The translations under genes and the position numbers were made by a program. This document shows, one piece after another, positions 23,118 to 30,137 of a stretch of DNA of 48,716 nt (position 1 is the first letter of the stretch; each line of letters opens with the position of its first letter). Source of the DNA: a virus. The stretch lies in the IMG/VR virus record IMGVR_UViG_3300038548_000125, positions 1-48,716 of that record; one strand, 5' to 3'. A model generated the notes under the pieces. The model saw only the letters and a list, made by a program, of their open reading frames with translations, made no database searches and was not told the origin of the DNA.

Positions 23118-24874
23118 TAAAGGTTTCCTCGTATACTTTGCCCACTAGCGTCAATGATAGAGCTAAATGATTGACTCGTTTTTATTTCACACATTACAGA
23201 AGTTGAATAATCGCCGATGCTTACTATCTCGCCTATCGATGGGCGCCCAAACTCCTCACCGCTAGCAATCCCAACCACTGATATTAATATACCACTTTCT
23301 ATTGATGCCTGCCCGAACGCTTCGGTTGATGGAATTCCCGTTGGTTGTATGCTTACGAATCCTGTTGTGATGGTTGCGGCGCCAAACGCCTCTGACGACC
23401 CTATACCCACAGGCTGTATAGTTGAAGTCCCGACTGTTATCGATGGTGTTCCAAACGCCTCTAAAGATGCAATACCTTCAGGGCGTATAGTTACCGACCC
23501 CGTTGTGATGGTTGCCACACCAAACGCCTCACCTGATGGAATGCCTGATGGAGATATTCCAACCGCCCCAGTTGTTATCGAGGCCACTCCGAAAGCTTCT
23601 GATGATTCGATTCCAGCCGGTGTTATCGTTTGGGTTCCGGTGGTTATTTCTGCATTACCAAATGTTTCAGATGAGCTTATGCCCACAGGGTTAATGCTAA
23701 CTGTGCCGGTAGTTATTGACGCGCTACCAAACGCCTCGCCGGATGCGATACCAATCGGTTCGATACTAGCCGTGCCAGTTGATATAGTTGCAACACCAAA
23801 TGTTTCAGATGATGGGATCGAACTTGGTAATATCTCAAGACTTCCGCCGCCAGTGTCTACCCATGCGCTGGATGTACCCCAGTTATCAGGGTCTGACTGA
23901 TTAGCGTACTCAGTTGTAATTAGGTCAGCAGTCGACTTGCTACGTTTAGCCTTTAATACACCTATGCGTCCGTCTAGTCTTGCGCCTGCGGCATTGGCAT
24001 GGTAAGTACCTATTCTGTAAGGTCGGTTAGTTGGTGTGTTTACTCCGCCCAAGTTAAATATAGATATGTCTGAGCCTGTGACAATAGCATCTGTGTATGC
24101 TACTAGTGATACATCATCGAAAGCAGCAACAACATAATGGTTCACACCTAGGCTGTGAGCGGCGGAATCACCAGCCCCATCTTCCCCGGAACCTTGCTTA
24201 ATTGATGCTTTACGGCTTGTCTGCATTTGTACCCAATTCGTGTCACCACCACTGTACCTGCTACCAAAGGCACCACGGGAGTTAACAGATGAATCGAAGT
24301 TAGCCCAAAAAGATAATGTTAAGTCCGAGAAGTTTAACATTGGCCCCGAGTCCGTCAGGGTCATAGCTTGACTGGTATCCATATCCGGCCATGCGCCACC
24401 GAATGGGTGCGACGTTGTTACTGTAGGTAACGTTGCACCAGTAGTAAGCGTTGTATCATGTCCTTTACCTGTTGAGTCGACGAAGACACCGTCAGTTCCA
24501 GTCTCATTGGCATGTATCACCGCTTCATAATCAGACCAAACCGAATTACGACCAAAAGAGGCAGTAAATGCAGGCTGGCTAGTAGCTACACCGTCAGCCT
24601 CAAGATAAATAGTACTACCAGTGATAGCAGATGGTATTTTGACCCAAACCTGAATGTTAGGGACACCACCAGTTACAAAAGAAACAATCTCAATTGATAA
24701 TTGGGTTGCCTTAGTATCATCGGTATACGCCCGTAAATTACCGCCTCCATTATCAATAGAGTTACTCCCACCATCAATAGCAGTGGCAGGAAACGAACCA
24801 GCCACCAACAAAACCGGGAGGTCTGTGTGGCTACCCGTTATCGTCGGTAATGTTCTAGTGAATCCAAATGCCAT
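23117..24874 (-). CDS. LamG-like appendage protein with 23-residue repeats
   Basis: 585 residues. The N-terminal about 110 residues resemble DUF2341 (ITGSHTDLPVLLVAGSFPAT). A concanavalin/LamG-like domain follows (about 115-330: HANETGTDGVFVDSTGKGHD, LTLSFWANFDSSVNS, YRIGTYHANAAGARLDGRIG). Residues about 349-552 are nine tandem 23-mers of the type P.GI.S.EAFG.A.ITTG..SI, known from other phage and bacterial surface proteins. Probably a tail or head fibre that binds glycans; it lies upstream of the terminase rather than among tail genes. Confidence 0.75.
   Translation of the reverse strand: MAFGFTRTLPTITGSHTDLPVLLVAGSFPATAIDGGSNSIDNGGGNLRAYTDDTKATQLSIEIVSFVTGGVPNIQVWVKIPSAITGSTIYLEADGVATSQPAFTASFGRNSVWSDYEAVIHANETGTDGVFVDSTGKGHDTTLTTGATLPTVTTSHPFGGAWPDMDTSQAMTLTDSGPMLNFSDLTLSFWANFDSSVNSRGAFGSRYSGGDTNWVQMQTSRKASIKQGSGEDGAGDSAAHSLGVNHYVVAAFDDVSLVAYTDAIVTGSDISIFNLGGVNTPTNRPYRIGTYHANAAGARLDGRIGVLKAKRSKSTADLITTEYANQSDPDNWGTSSAWVDTGGGSLEILPSSIPSSETFGVATISTGTASIEPIGIASGEAFGSASITTGTVSINPVGISSSETFGNAEITTGTQTITPAGIESSEAFGVASITTGAVGISPSGIPSGEAFGVATITTGSVTIRPEGIASLEAFGTPSITVGTSTIQPVGIGSSEAFGAATITTGFVSIQPTGIPSTEAFGQASIESGILISVVGIASGEEFGRPSIGEIVSIGDYSTSVMCEIKTSQSFSSIIDASGQSIRGNL
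23215..23830 (-). repeat. Nine 69-bp repeats encoding 23-residue units
   Basis: Units begin at LPSSIPSSETFG and continue with conserved GI.S.E.FG and TTG. DNA copies are diverged, so the array is old rather than a recent slippage product. One unit (eighth) is a residue short. Confidence 0.88.
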
Positions 24875-24880
24875 AGTGGA

Positions 24881-25093
24881 TTAAATCCCTAATGCAGCCT
24901 GCAATTGTGAGATAAACGCTGTGCGCTTTGCATCTAAAATGGCTTGATTTTCAGCGGATACATCTGCTCGCAGTGAAGTAAAAGTACCTTGAAAAGAAGT
25001 TGCTTGGGAGACTATACCGGCCGCTTGCTGTTTAATTTGCTTAAACTGGGACAGATTGTTTTCGTCTTGCTCTTGAGTGTCTAAATTTGCCAT
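24881..25093 (-). CDS. Small helical protein
   Basis: 70 residues, Gln-rich and helical (NNLSQFKQIKQQAAGIVSQA), ending KRTAFISQLQAALGI. SD GGGGG before ATG 25093. Located between two virion-type genes; might be a chaperone or minor structural protein. Confidence 0.58.
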   Translation of the reverse strand: MANLDTQEQDENNLSQFKQIKQQAAGIVSQATSFQGTFTSLRADVSAENQAILDAKRTAFISQLQAALGI

Positions 25094-25102
25094 AACAACC
25101 CC

Positions 25103-25510
25103 CTAACCTTTAAATATTTTGTTGGCGCCATTATCCCAAACAATTGGAACGTCAGTACCATTGAGTGTGACAGGCAGGCCGGTGGCAGAATCGATGTAGG
25201 CGATCAACGTGCTAGTTGCTGCGTTGCCAGTGTCTAAGTATAAGACAAGAGCTTCGGATGTATCACCAGAAACAGAAGGAAATGTTATATCGGCCGCATC
25301 AAATACGCCTAAAGTGGTTGTTTTTGACGTCAGATTGGCAGACGTTGCCACTCTCTCACCGACGGCTATATCACTAAGGAACTCATCAACGTCAATATTA
25401 ACCGTATAAGTAGCCGTATCGACCAAGACAACCTTAATATCACCCGTCAAGAGGGAAATTAACCCCTCAAGTCGTTTCTGCTTGTAAAGCCCATATAATG
25501 AATTAGCCAT
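25103..25510 (-). CDS. Phage structural protein of a conserved small family
   Basis: 135 residues, NSLYGLYKQKRLEGLISLLT at the start, FLSDIAVGERVATSANLTSK in the middle and VPIVWDNGANKIF at the end. This pattern recurs in virion genes of many siphophages and is usually annotated as capsid or tail-associated. First gene of a unit driven by an extended -10 promoter. Confidence 0.7.
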   Translation of the reverse strand: MANSLYGLYKQKRLEGLISLLTGDIKVVLVDTATYTVNIDVDEFLSDIAVGERVATSANLTSKTTTLGVFDAADITFPSVSGDTSEALVLYLDTGNAATSTLIAYIDSATGLPVTLNGTDVPIVWDNGANKIFKG

Positions 25511-25541
25511 TAGTTTCTCATTGTGTTATTTAATTGCGTTA

Positions 25542-25550
25542 ATTGTATCA
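25542..25550 (-). promoter_or_regulatory. Extended -10 promoter for appendage unit
   Basis: TG-A-TACAAT on the minus strand about 35 bases before ATG 25510. Its first bases coincide with the TGA stop of the 40-residue gene upstream. Confidence 0.75.
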
Positions 25551-25670
25551 TATTTGAGCGATAGGTATAATCCTCGTATCGTAATCGCTGGAAGTAACAC
25601 AAATGTCAAACCAATGGTCATCACAATTAACCCAGTATTTACTGTTTATTTTTCTGCATTGTTTTTGCAT
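25548..25670 (-). CDS. 40-residue protein
   Basis: MQKQCRKINSKYWVNCDDHW...PIAQI, three cysteines. SD AAAGGGG seven bases upstream lies within the end of the preceding gene. The stop codon forms part of the next promoter. No family recognised. Confidence 0.55.
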   Translation of the reverse strand: MQKQCRKINSKYWVNCDDHWFDICVTSSDYDTRIIPIAQI

Positions 25671-25671
25671 G

Positions 25672-25887
25672 TTATACCCCTTTCTTCTTTAAGTTATTCC
25701 GTAATGCGTTCTTGCGTGATTTTGATTCTTTCGGCGTTTGCGAGGTTAAATGAAATCCGTCACACTTCGAGCATCGATATGGCCTGCATTTGTGCATAGC
25801 CTTCTTGCCCTTGCGCCGCCGGCTCGTTCGAATGAATGTGTTTGCCTCTTTTCGTGAGACAAACACAATCTTTGAGCAATTACTCAT
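25672..25887 (-). CDS. Small zinc-ribbon-like protein, paralog
   Basis: 71 residues, strongly basic. VSRKEANTFIRTSRRRKGKK then YRCSKCDGFHLTSQTPKE: same family as the 60-residue protein at 10246 (shared CxxC.[GW].H.TS). Overlaps the preceding gene by eight bases. Function unknown. Confidence 0.65.
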   Translation of the reverse strand: MSNCSKIVFVSRKEANTFIRTSRRRKGKKAMHKCRPYRCSKCDGFHLTSQTPKESKSRKNALRNNLKKKGV

Positions 25888-26176
25888 TAGCCTGGATGAT
25901 GCATTCTATTATTGCCCGAGGCAGTGAATTACCAACGAAAACCACTGTCGGTTCCGTGGGCTTGTCGATGTGAAAAATTGTACATTTGCTGGGTTTAAGA
26001 TAATCAATCTCAACATTATATTTAAACATCAAATCCAATAGCAAAGCTTTCCCCATTACCCCACCCTTACCATCCACAACAGCCGATAGCGCTCCGACGT
26101 TTGTTATAGTATCAACTCCAGACCAGCCATCAATGTCAGCTACTTTTCTGCATAGCGATAATGTTAATGCGTCCAT
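25880..26176 (-). CDS. Hypothetical protein
   Basis: 98 residues. Includes WSGVDTITNVGALSAVVDGK and VFVGNSLPRAIIECIIQANE, resembling uncharacterised phage proteins that report on locus-specific metadata. One-base overlap with the upstream stop, SD GAGGTGGG. Confidence 0.55.
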   Translation of the reverse strand: MDALTLSLCRKVADIDGWSGVDTITNVGALSAVVDGKGGVMGKALLLDLMFKYNVEIDYLKPSKCTIFHIDKPTEPTVVFVGNSLPRAIIECIIQANE

Positions 26177-26412
26177 TATTTACCCACCTCAGTTACGTTA
26201 ACTGTTACGCCTTCAATCAATGGCGGCAAATCAATTCCGTACTCCTCTTTGATTAAGTCGGTTAGATCGCTCCACTCCCCAAGCATTCCTATTGCATCTT
26301 TAGAGGTCATTAGCCAAAGTGTTTGCGTCTTACCGCTTTCATTTATGGCTTTCTTAACATCTGCCCGAGCTTCTTTTACTAGCTCGTCAATCTGATTGTT
26401 TATGTCATCCAT
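26176..26412 (-). CDS. Hypothetical protein
   Basis: 78 residues, helical N terminus (QIDELVKEARADVKKAINES), then TLWLMTSKDAIGMLGEWSDL. SD AAAGGGG. Unknown. Confidence 0.55.
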   Translation of the reverse strand: MDDINNQIDELVKEARADVKKAINESGKTQTLWLMTSKDAIGMLGEWSDLTDLIKEEYGIDLPPLIEGVTVNVTEVGK

Positions 26413-26415
26413 AAT

Positions 26416-27216
26416 TTACCCCTTTAATGCGATTGTGAATTTAGCTAGTAAATCATCAATTAGCGGAATCAAATCAGCGTCACCAATTTGCGGTGTGGCT
26501 ATTTGTGCGTAAATAGCATCACGCAATTTATCTTCGGCTGTCTGGATTGGTTTGAACATGTTTGAAACCCCTGTTCCTGTGTTGTTCGCTCTCTCCTTGC
26601 AAAACACAGCAACGCTACCACCGCCGAAATCAGCATGCCCACCAATCAATACTTCGTCGCCTTCCTTTAGGTTTTTGTCAAAAATACCGTCACAGGTTAA
26701 TAAAGCCTTACTGCCAACCCCCGGCAACTCACCAGCATCAGATTGAGCTTGTGTGAATGTTGGCTTGCTTAGCTCATCATTAAACATTTTAATATCCTCA
26801 AGGCTGCAATCTTCACGCGGCATAGGGATAGCATCAAACTCCTTAAGCGCATCATCGAAATCAACACCTGGGTTAGCTTGCTCTGCTTGCCATTGTTTTA
26901 GCATTGCTGCGTGGTTAGGTTTCCATGAGTCATCACGCTGATATTCACTAGACCAAGATATAGATTTAGCCTTCTCTGGATCGCAAAGGCAATTCATATC
27001 AACAATCACATCATCACCCACTGGCTGCTTACCTGTGTTTGTGCGGTCCGCGAATGATACGACGAAATACTCATCATATGCCCCGGTTTTTACTAGCTCA
27101 ACACCTGGCGCTTGCAGTGTATATTTATTACCTAAAGGGTGAGCAATCACATCTCCAGCAACCGCTGGCGTAATCTTTCGGCTAAAACTGATTGGTATTA
27201 ATTTTTCTGTGTTCAT
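26416..27216 (-). CDS. Hypothetical protein with internal domain duplication look
   Basis: 266 residues. An N-terminal piece (SFSRKITPAVAGDVIAHPLG), a helical middle, and a globular C-terminal part (SKALLTCDGIFDKNLKEGDE, HADFGGGSVAVFCKERANNT). The last resembles small phage beta-barrel proteins. Start has SD AAAGGA; element 2 of the TGGTCGGATATG series lies about 53 bases upstream. Not recognised. Confidence 0.6.
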   Translation of the reverse strand: MNTEKLIPISFSRKITPAVAGDVIAHPLGNKYTLQAPGVELVKTGAYDEYFVVSFADRTNTGKQPVGDDVIVDMNCLCDPEKAKSISWSSEYQRDDSWKPNHAAMLKQWQAEQANPGVDFDDALKEFDAIPMPREDCSLEDIKMFNDELSKPTFTQAQSDAGELPGVGSKALLTCDGIFDKNLKEGDEVLIGGHADFGGGSVAVFCKERANNTGTGVSNMFKPIQTAEDKLRDAIYAQIATPQIGDADLIPLIDDLLAKFTIALKG

Positions 27217-27268
27217 TTGTCATTTTCCTTTTGTTGGTGCTTTACTATTGCATTAAATTTGGGTTTAG

Positions 27269-27280
27269 CATATCCGACCA
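27269..27280 (-). promoter_or_regulatory. TGGTCGGATATG element 2
   Basis: Perfect match, starting two bases after the stop TAG of the gene at 27282. Then 19 bases, TG-C, and the hexamer AATAGT. The AATAGT hexamer and spacing are identical in element 3. Confidence 0.65.
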
Positions 27281-27281
27281 G

Positions 27282-27644
27282 CTAGGCGTTTTCTTTTTTA
27301 ACGCAATCCAATATCCAATTAACAATCCATGCTATTAAATAAGCCGTTTCTTCGTTGCTTTCCGGTGTGGGCTTTAGCCCGACCATTCCGCCTATCTCCA
27401 TTGCGCAATGAAATGCTTCATGTGCCAGCGTTGATATTGGCAGCGTTCCGTCTTCGTTTTTCCCAATAAATATACCAACGTTTCTAAGCTCACCGTCAGA
27501 AGCAAAGAAACCCTTGGCGCTATCAGCCCATTCCTTGTCAATATCGTACTGCTCAGCCATTGCGCACTGGTCGGTGCTGAATGTTATAGCTACCCCATAA
27601 AGAGGAACGTACTCATAATGTATTTTGTTTTTAAACTTCTTCAT
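27282..27644 (-). CDS. HExxH metalloprotease-like small protein
   Basis: 120 residues with LAHEAFHCAMEIGG (about 78-91), a HExxH zinc-binding motif, and a downstream glutamate in SNEETAYLIAWIVNWIL. These features suit a minimal zincin, as in several uncharacterised phage proteins. Substrate unknown. SD AAAGGA. Confidence 0.62.
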   Translation of the reverse strand: MKKFKNKIHYEYVPLYGVAITFSTDQCAMAEQYDIDKEWADSAKGFFASDGELRNVGIFIGKNEDGTLPISTLAHEAFHCAMEIGGMVGLKPTPESNEETAYLIAWIVNWILDCVKKENA

Positions 27645-27646
27645 TG

Positions 27647-27916
27647 TTATTCCTTTATCTTTTCCAGCTCAGCTATCACGTCCGGCGTGAAGTTGTCTTC
27701 ATACATAGACAGCTTATCCTCAACCAACTCTCTGAATTGAGCTAATCCGTGACGCATTACGCCAAAATGAATAACCTCACGTATAAACGAATCGGCGTTG
27801 TTTTTACCTGTCTTAAGGCTAACCCTTGGTACTTCTGTTGTTAATGATGATCCGTAACCAGTTTTTATTTTTATTACACACTTTCCGCCAAGCTCTACAA
27901 CTTTTGATTTTGTCAT
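27647..27916 (-). CDS. Hypothetical protein
   Basis: 89 residues; GGKCVIKIKTGYGSSLTTEV then FIREVIHFGVMRHGLAQFRE. SD TAAGGA, start two bases after the previous operon g ap of about 50 bases. No domain recognised. Confidence 0.55.
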   Translation of the reverse strand: MTKSKVVELGGKCVIKIKTGYGSSLTTEVPRVSLKTGKNNADSFIREVIHFGVMRHGLAQFRELVEDKLSMYEDNFTPDVIAELEKIKE

Positions 27917-27968
27917 TATTTATTCCTTATTTATTTTTAAACATTAGTTATTGAAGGGATAGGTACAG

Positions 27969-28151
27969 TTAAAACTCTAATCTAGTTGATGCGATTATTG
28001 TGTTTAAATGATGAAAGGCCCACATCGTTTCGTTTTCAAATACAGTTCGCCCCCTTAACTCACCTATCCACTGAGGGTTTGCATATTCGGATTTAGTATG
28101 CCCGTCGATAAATCTCTTAATTAAAAAATATGGAATATCACCAATAGCCAT
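27969..28151 (-). CDS. Hypothetical protein
   Basis: 60 residues from ATG 28151 (MAIGDIPYFLIKRFIDGHTK); SD GGAGAATAAA is placed for this start, not the in-frame ATG four codons earlier. NPQWIGELRGRTVFENETMW in the middle. First gene downstream of ncRNA 3. Confidence 0.55.
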   Translation of the reverse strand: MAIGDIPYFLIKRFIDGHTKSEYANPQWIGELRGRTVFENETMWAFHHLNTIIASTRLEF

Positions 28152-28174
28152 TTTATTCTCCAATAATTAATTTT

Positions 28175-28857
28175 AGACATAGATAAGCCATTTTCCCCTA
28201 ACTGATATCTACACAGCTAGTTAACTAAAGGACTTAACCATCACTGGCAAAGCGTGTATCTAGTTAAATATGAATCAAATTACAATCCATAGGTACTAAT
28301 TGATCCCCTAACCCGATTACTCGGTGATTAACATAAATGCTAACCCTGACACTCATAGAGTTTCATGATGGGGCCAAGTTGACATGGCGGGTCAGTGCTT
28401 GGACTTTGTATTGAGTTGCATTTTGAATCTGCGTGATTATCGAATTTCGTGGAATAGATCGTGGTCTAAATCGGTGATAAGTCTGTATATAAGAATGAGC
28501 TAGTGATTGTTATTTCTAAGGTGCGTTTCGAACCGCAAACAATCCAACCCACGTTTTACTAACTCACTCATATATACAGGCTTTAACTACTTGAAAGGTT
28601 GTGCCTGGCAGTGTTATCTCACGCTATTACACTAGGGACGTATCCACCAGACACACAAAGGGTATTTAAAAAACATGTAACCCTTGTTGAATAAGGGGTG
28701 AAATCAGTTGATAGAAAGCCCACCAAGAGATTACACGTTATTTAAATACCCTGTTCAACTAATTTCAAATTCAAGTGGTATTCACGCCACTATGACTGGA
28801 TTTAAGTTGGTTGGTTAATTTAATAACGCCAACAAAAACGAAGTAGTGCCCAGTCAA
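28175..28857 (-). ncRNA. Large structured noncoding RNA 3 (about 680 nt)
   Basis: No gene in about 700 bases. Starting at TTGACTGG behind an extended -10, the minus strand has a pseudoknot. Helix A is 28766-28755/28711-28700 (12 bp, one U-G). Helix B is 28751-28731/28680-28660 (20 of 21 paired). Helix C is 28579-28558/28504-28483 (21 of 22), and helix D is 28655-28647/28608-28600. A CCGA-GTAA-TCGG hairpin (GNRA loop) is near 28320. All wobbles in A-D are G-U on this strand and would be A-C on the other. Size and style recall GOLLD/ROOL-class phage RNAs, but no identity is claimed. 3' end uncertain. Confidence 0.82.
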
Positions 28858-28863
28858 TAACTA

Positions 28864-28872
28864 ATTGTACCA
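28864..28872 (-). promoter_or_regulatory. Extended -10 promoter of ncRNA 3
   Basis: TG-G-TACAAT on the minus strand, identical to the ncRNA 1 promoter, followed by TAGTTA and TTGACTGG. Confidence 0.75.
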
Positions 28873-28904
28873 CGGACCATGAATAATCAAAAGTCCGAGT
28901 TTAT

Positions 28905-29225
28905 TTATTCCGAGATAAGCACCCAATTACTATTCCATGCCCATACGTTAATTTCACGAACGCCCCATTCGCCATTCATCTTTTTCTTGACGCCTTTTAT
29001 TCCAGGCTGTCTTGATTGGTCTTCTTTAGGGAAAACGGCGGCAACTTTAACTAGATCGCCCGTGCCGTTATCTTCTTTTATTATTGAGCCTTTCTTTACC
29101 TTGTGAATCTTTAGGCATTCAGCAGAAACCAAGTGCACTATATCCAACCTTGCTAATTCAAGTTCAGTTTTTAAATCTGAGTGACTCTGCTTTAGTTTTG
29201 CCAGTGTTTCTTTGTAATCTTTCAT
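28905..29225 (-). CDS. Hypothetical protein with coiled-coil N terminus
   Basis: 106 residues. Helical charged start (ETLAKLKQSHSDLKTELELA), then a beta-rich part (KGSIIKEDNGTGDLVKVAAV, INVWAWNSNWVLISE) of a type seen in small phage proteins. SD AAGGA. Ends about 30 bases before the ncRNA 3 promoter. Confidence 0.58.
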   Translation of the reverse strand: MKDYKETLAKLKQSHSDLKTELELARLDIVHLVSAECLKIHKVKKGSIIKEDNGTGDLVKVAAVFPKEDQSRQPGIKGVKKKMNGEWGVREINVWAWNSNWVLISE

Positions 29226-29272
29226 GTCATTTCCTTATTTGTTACGGACTCCGTAAAGTCCGTGGGGTTTGG

Positions 29273-29593
29273 TTATGCTTTATCCATCAAATTAAGCGAT
29301 GTTTCGATTGCCTCGGAGAAACAACAGCCGCCGTTGTAATACTTAACTTCAAAATCAATGGTTCCATCTTCATTTTCTGAAGCCATCATTACGTCATCAT
29401 AAGGATCGATGCTTTCCTTTTCAATTTCGTACACAACAAGCTTGTGCGCCGCGTGAGTCAAGCTAAATTCTTCAGAGAACCATTCATCGACATTGTCGTA
29501 AAAGCTCGGCATTTCGCCTTTATCAGCCATGAATCCGCTTATCGTCTTACCCGTTGGTGTTAACTTGCCTTTGTGATGTTCAGTTTCGCTCAT
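29273..29593 (-). CDS. Hypothetical acidic protein
   Basis: 106 residues, acidic; FSLTHAAHKLVVYEIEKESI and DFEVKYYNGGCCFSEAIETS. Start ATG 29593 with SD AGAG. Its long leader (about 110 bases after element 3) contains a TCAGC/GCTGA-closed structure. Confidence 0.56.
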   Translation of the reverse strand: MSETEHHKGKLTPTGKTISGFMADKGEMPSFYDNVDEWFSEEFSLTHAAHKLVVYEIEKESIDPYDDVMMASENEDGTIDFEVKYYNGGCCFSEAIETSLNLMDKA

Positions 29594-29708
29594 GTCATTT
29601 CTCTTTAGTTGGTTGGTTAGGTCAGCAGGTACGGTTTAATTATTCAATAGCCATATTAAAGTAACCGCCCCGCTGATGTATTAACTATTGCATGGTTTTG
29701 CTTGGGGA

Positions 29709-29720
29709 CATATCCGACCA
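29709..29720 (-). promoter_or_regulatory. TGGTCGGATATG element 3
   Basis: Perfect match located directly after a strong terminator, so it can only serve the gene at 29593 downstream. Followed by 19 bases, TG-C and AATAGT as in element 2. This is the best single argument that the element is part of a promoter. Confidence 0.68.
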
Positions 29721-29734
29721 GTGGAATTTTACGC

Positions 29735-29764
29735 AAAAAAAAGACCCGGACTTTAATCGGGTCT
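29735..29764 (-). terminator. Strong rho-independent terminator
   Basis: Minus strand AGACCCG-N9-CGGGTCT followed by eight T. It ends the membrane-protein operon at 29844-30616. Confidence 0.92.
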
Positions 29765-29771
29765 AGTTGCT

Positions 29772-29808
29772 TAGATAAATCACCTCCTTAGCTAGTTAGG
29801 AGTATCTA
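29772..29808 (-). other. Hairpin carrying a perfect anti-16S sequence without a gene
   Basis: In the 3' untranslated region on the minus strand, TAAGGAGGTGAT (29790-29779) is complementary to the 3' end of bacterial 16S rRNA over 12 bases. No start codon follows within useful range. It is folded: TAGATA-CTCCT pairs with AGGAG-bulge-TATCTA. Could be a ribosome decoy, a 30S-loading site or chance. Confidence 0.5.
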
Positions 29809-29843
29809 CCTTGTTGTGGACCTGGTAGCGATGCCCGGCCCGG

Positions 29844-30137
29844 TTATTCTTTATCGTCTTTCTGAATTTTTAACAGTTGAATTTCTAAATAAGTTTTTCG
29901 TGCGCTAACAATGTTTTTAATGATAAACGTTATCGTGCCAATTACTGCCAAAAATGACAACCAATCGAACGCCCCCCAGGTTTCAGACAATGACGAGGCC
30001 AGTTCTATTGCTCCAGCTTGATCTGCTACGCTTATACCTAATGTGGTCATTATACTCGCAATACCAACCCGATCTACAGTGTCACCGATCATCTCTATTG
30101 CTTGACTGCTGATCGCATTTAGTATCATTACTTTCAT
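29844..30137 (-). CDS. Single-span membrane protein, possible holin
   Basis: 97 residues. One membrane segment at about 57-76 (FDWLSFLAVIGTITFIIKNI) and a charged C-terminal helix ending QLLKIQKDDKE. Overlaps the preceding four-span gene by four bases. Size and topology suit a class III-type holin or antiholin, but another holin lies beside the lysozyme, so the role is open. Confidence 0.5.
   Translation of the reverse strand: MKVMILNAISSQAIEMIGDTVDRVGIASIMTTLGISVADQAGAIELASSLSETWGAFDWLSFLAVIGTITFIIKNIVSARKTYLEIQLLKIQKDDKE

Noticed and set aside
23215-23830. Tandem repeats as a CRISPR array or diversity-generating element
   Set aside because: Units are contiguous and coding with conserved protein pattern; no spacers, reverse transcriptase or template repeat.
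27269-27280. TGGTCGGATATG as a sigma-54 promoter
   Set aside because: GG and GC are not at the -24/-12 spacing (10 bases between) and several copies lack the GC.
28660-28766. Long inverted repeats read as rho-independent terminators
   Set aside because: The two helices interlock instead of nesting and are not followed by T-runs at the proper end on the minus strand.
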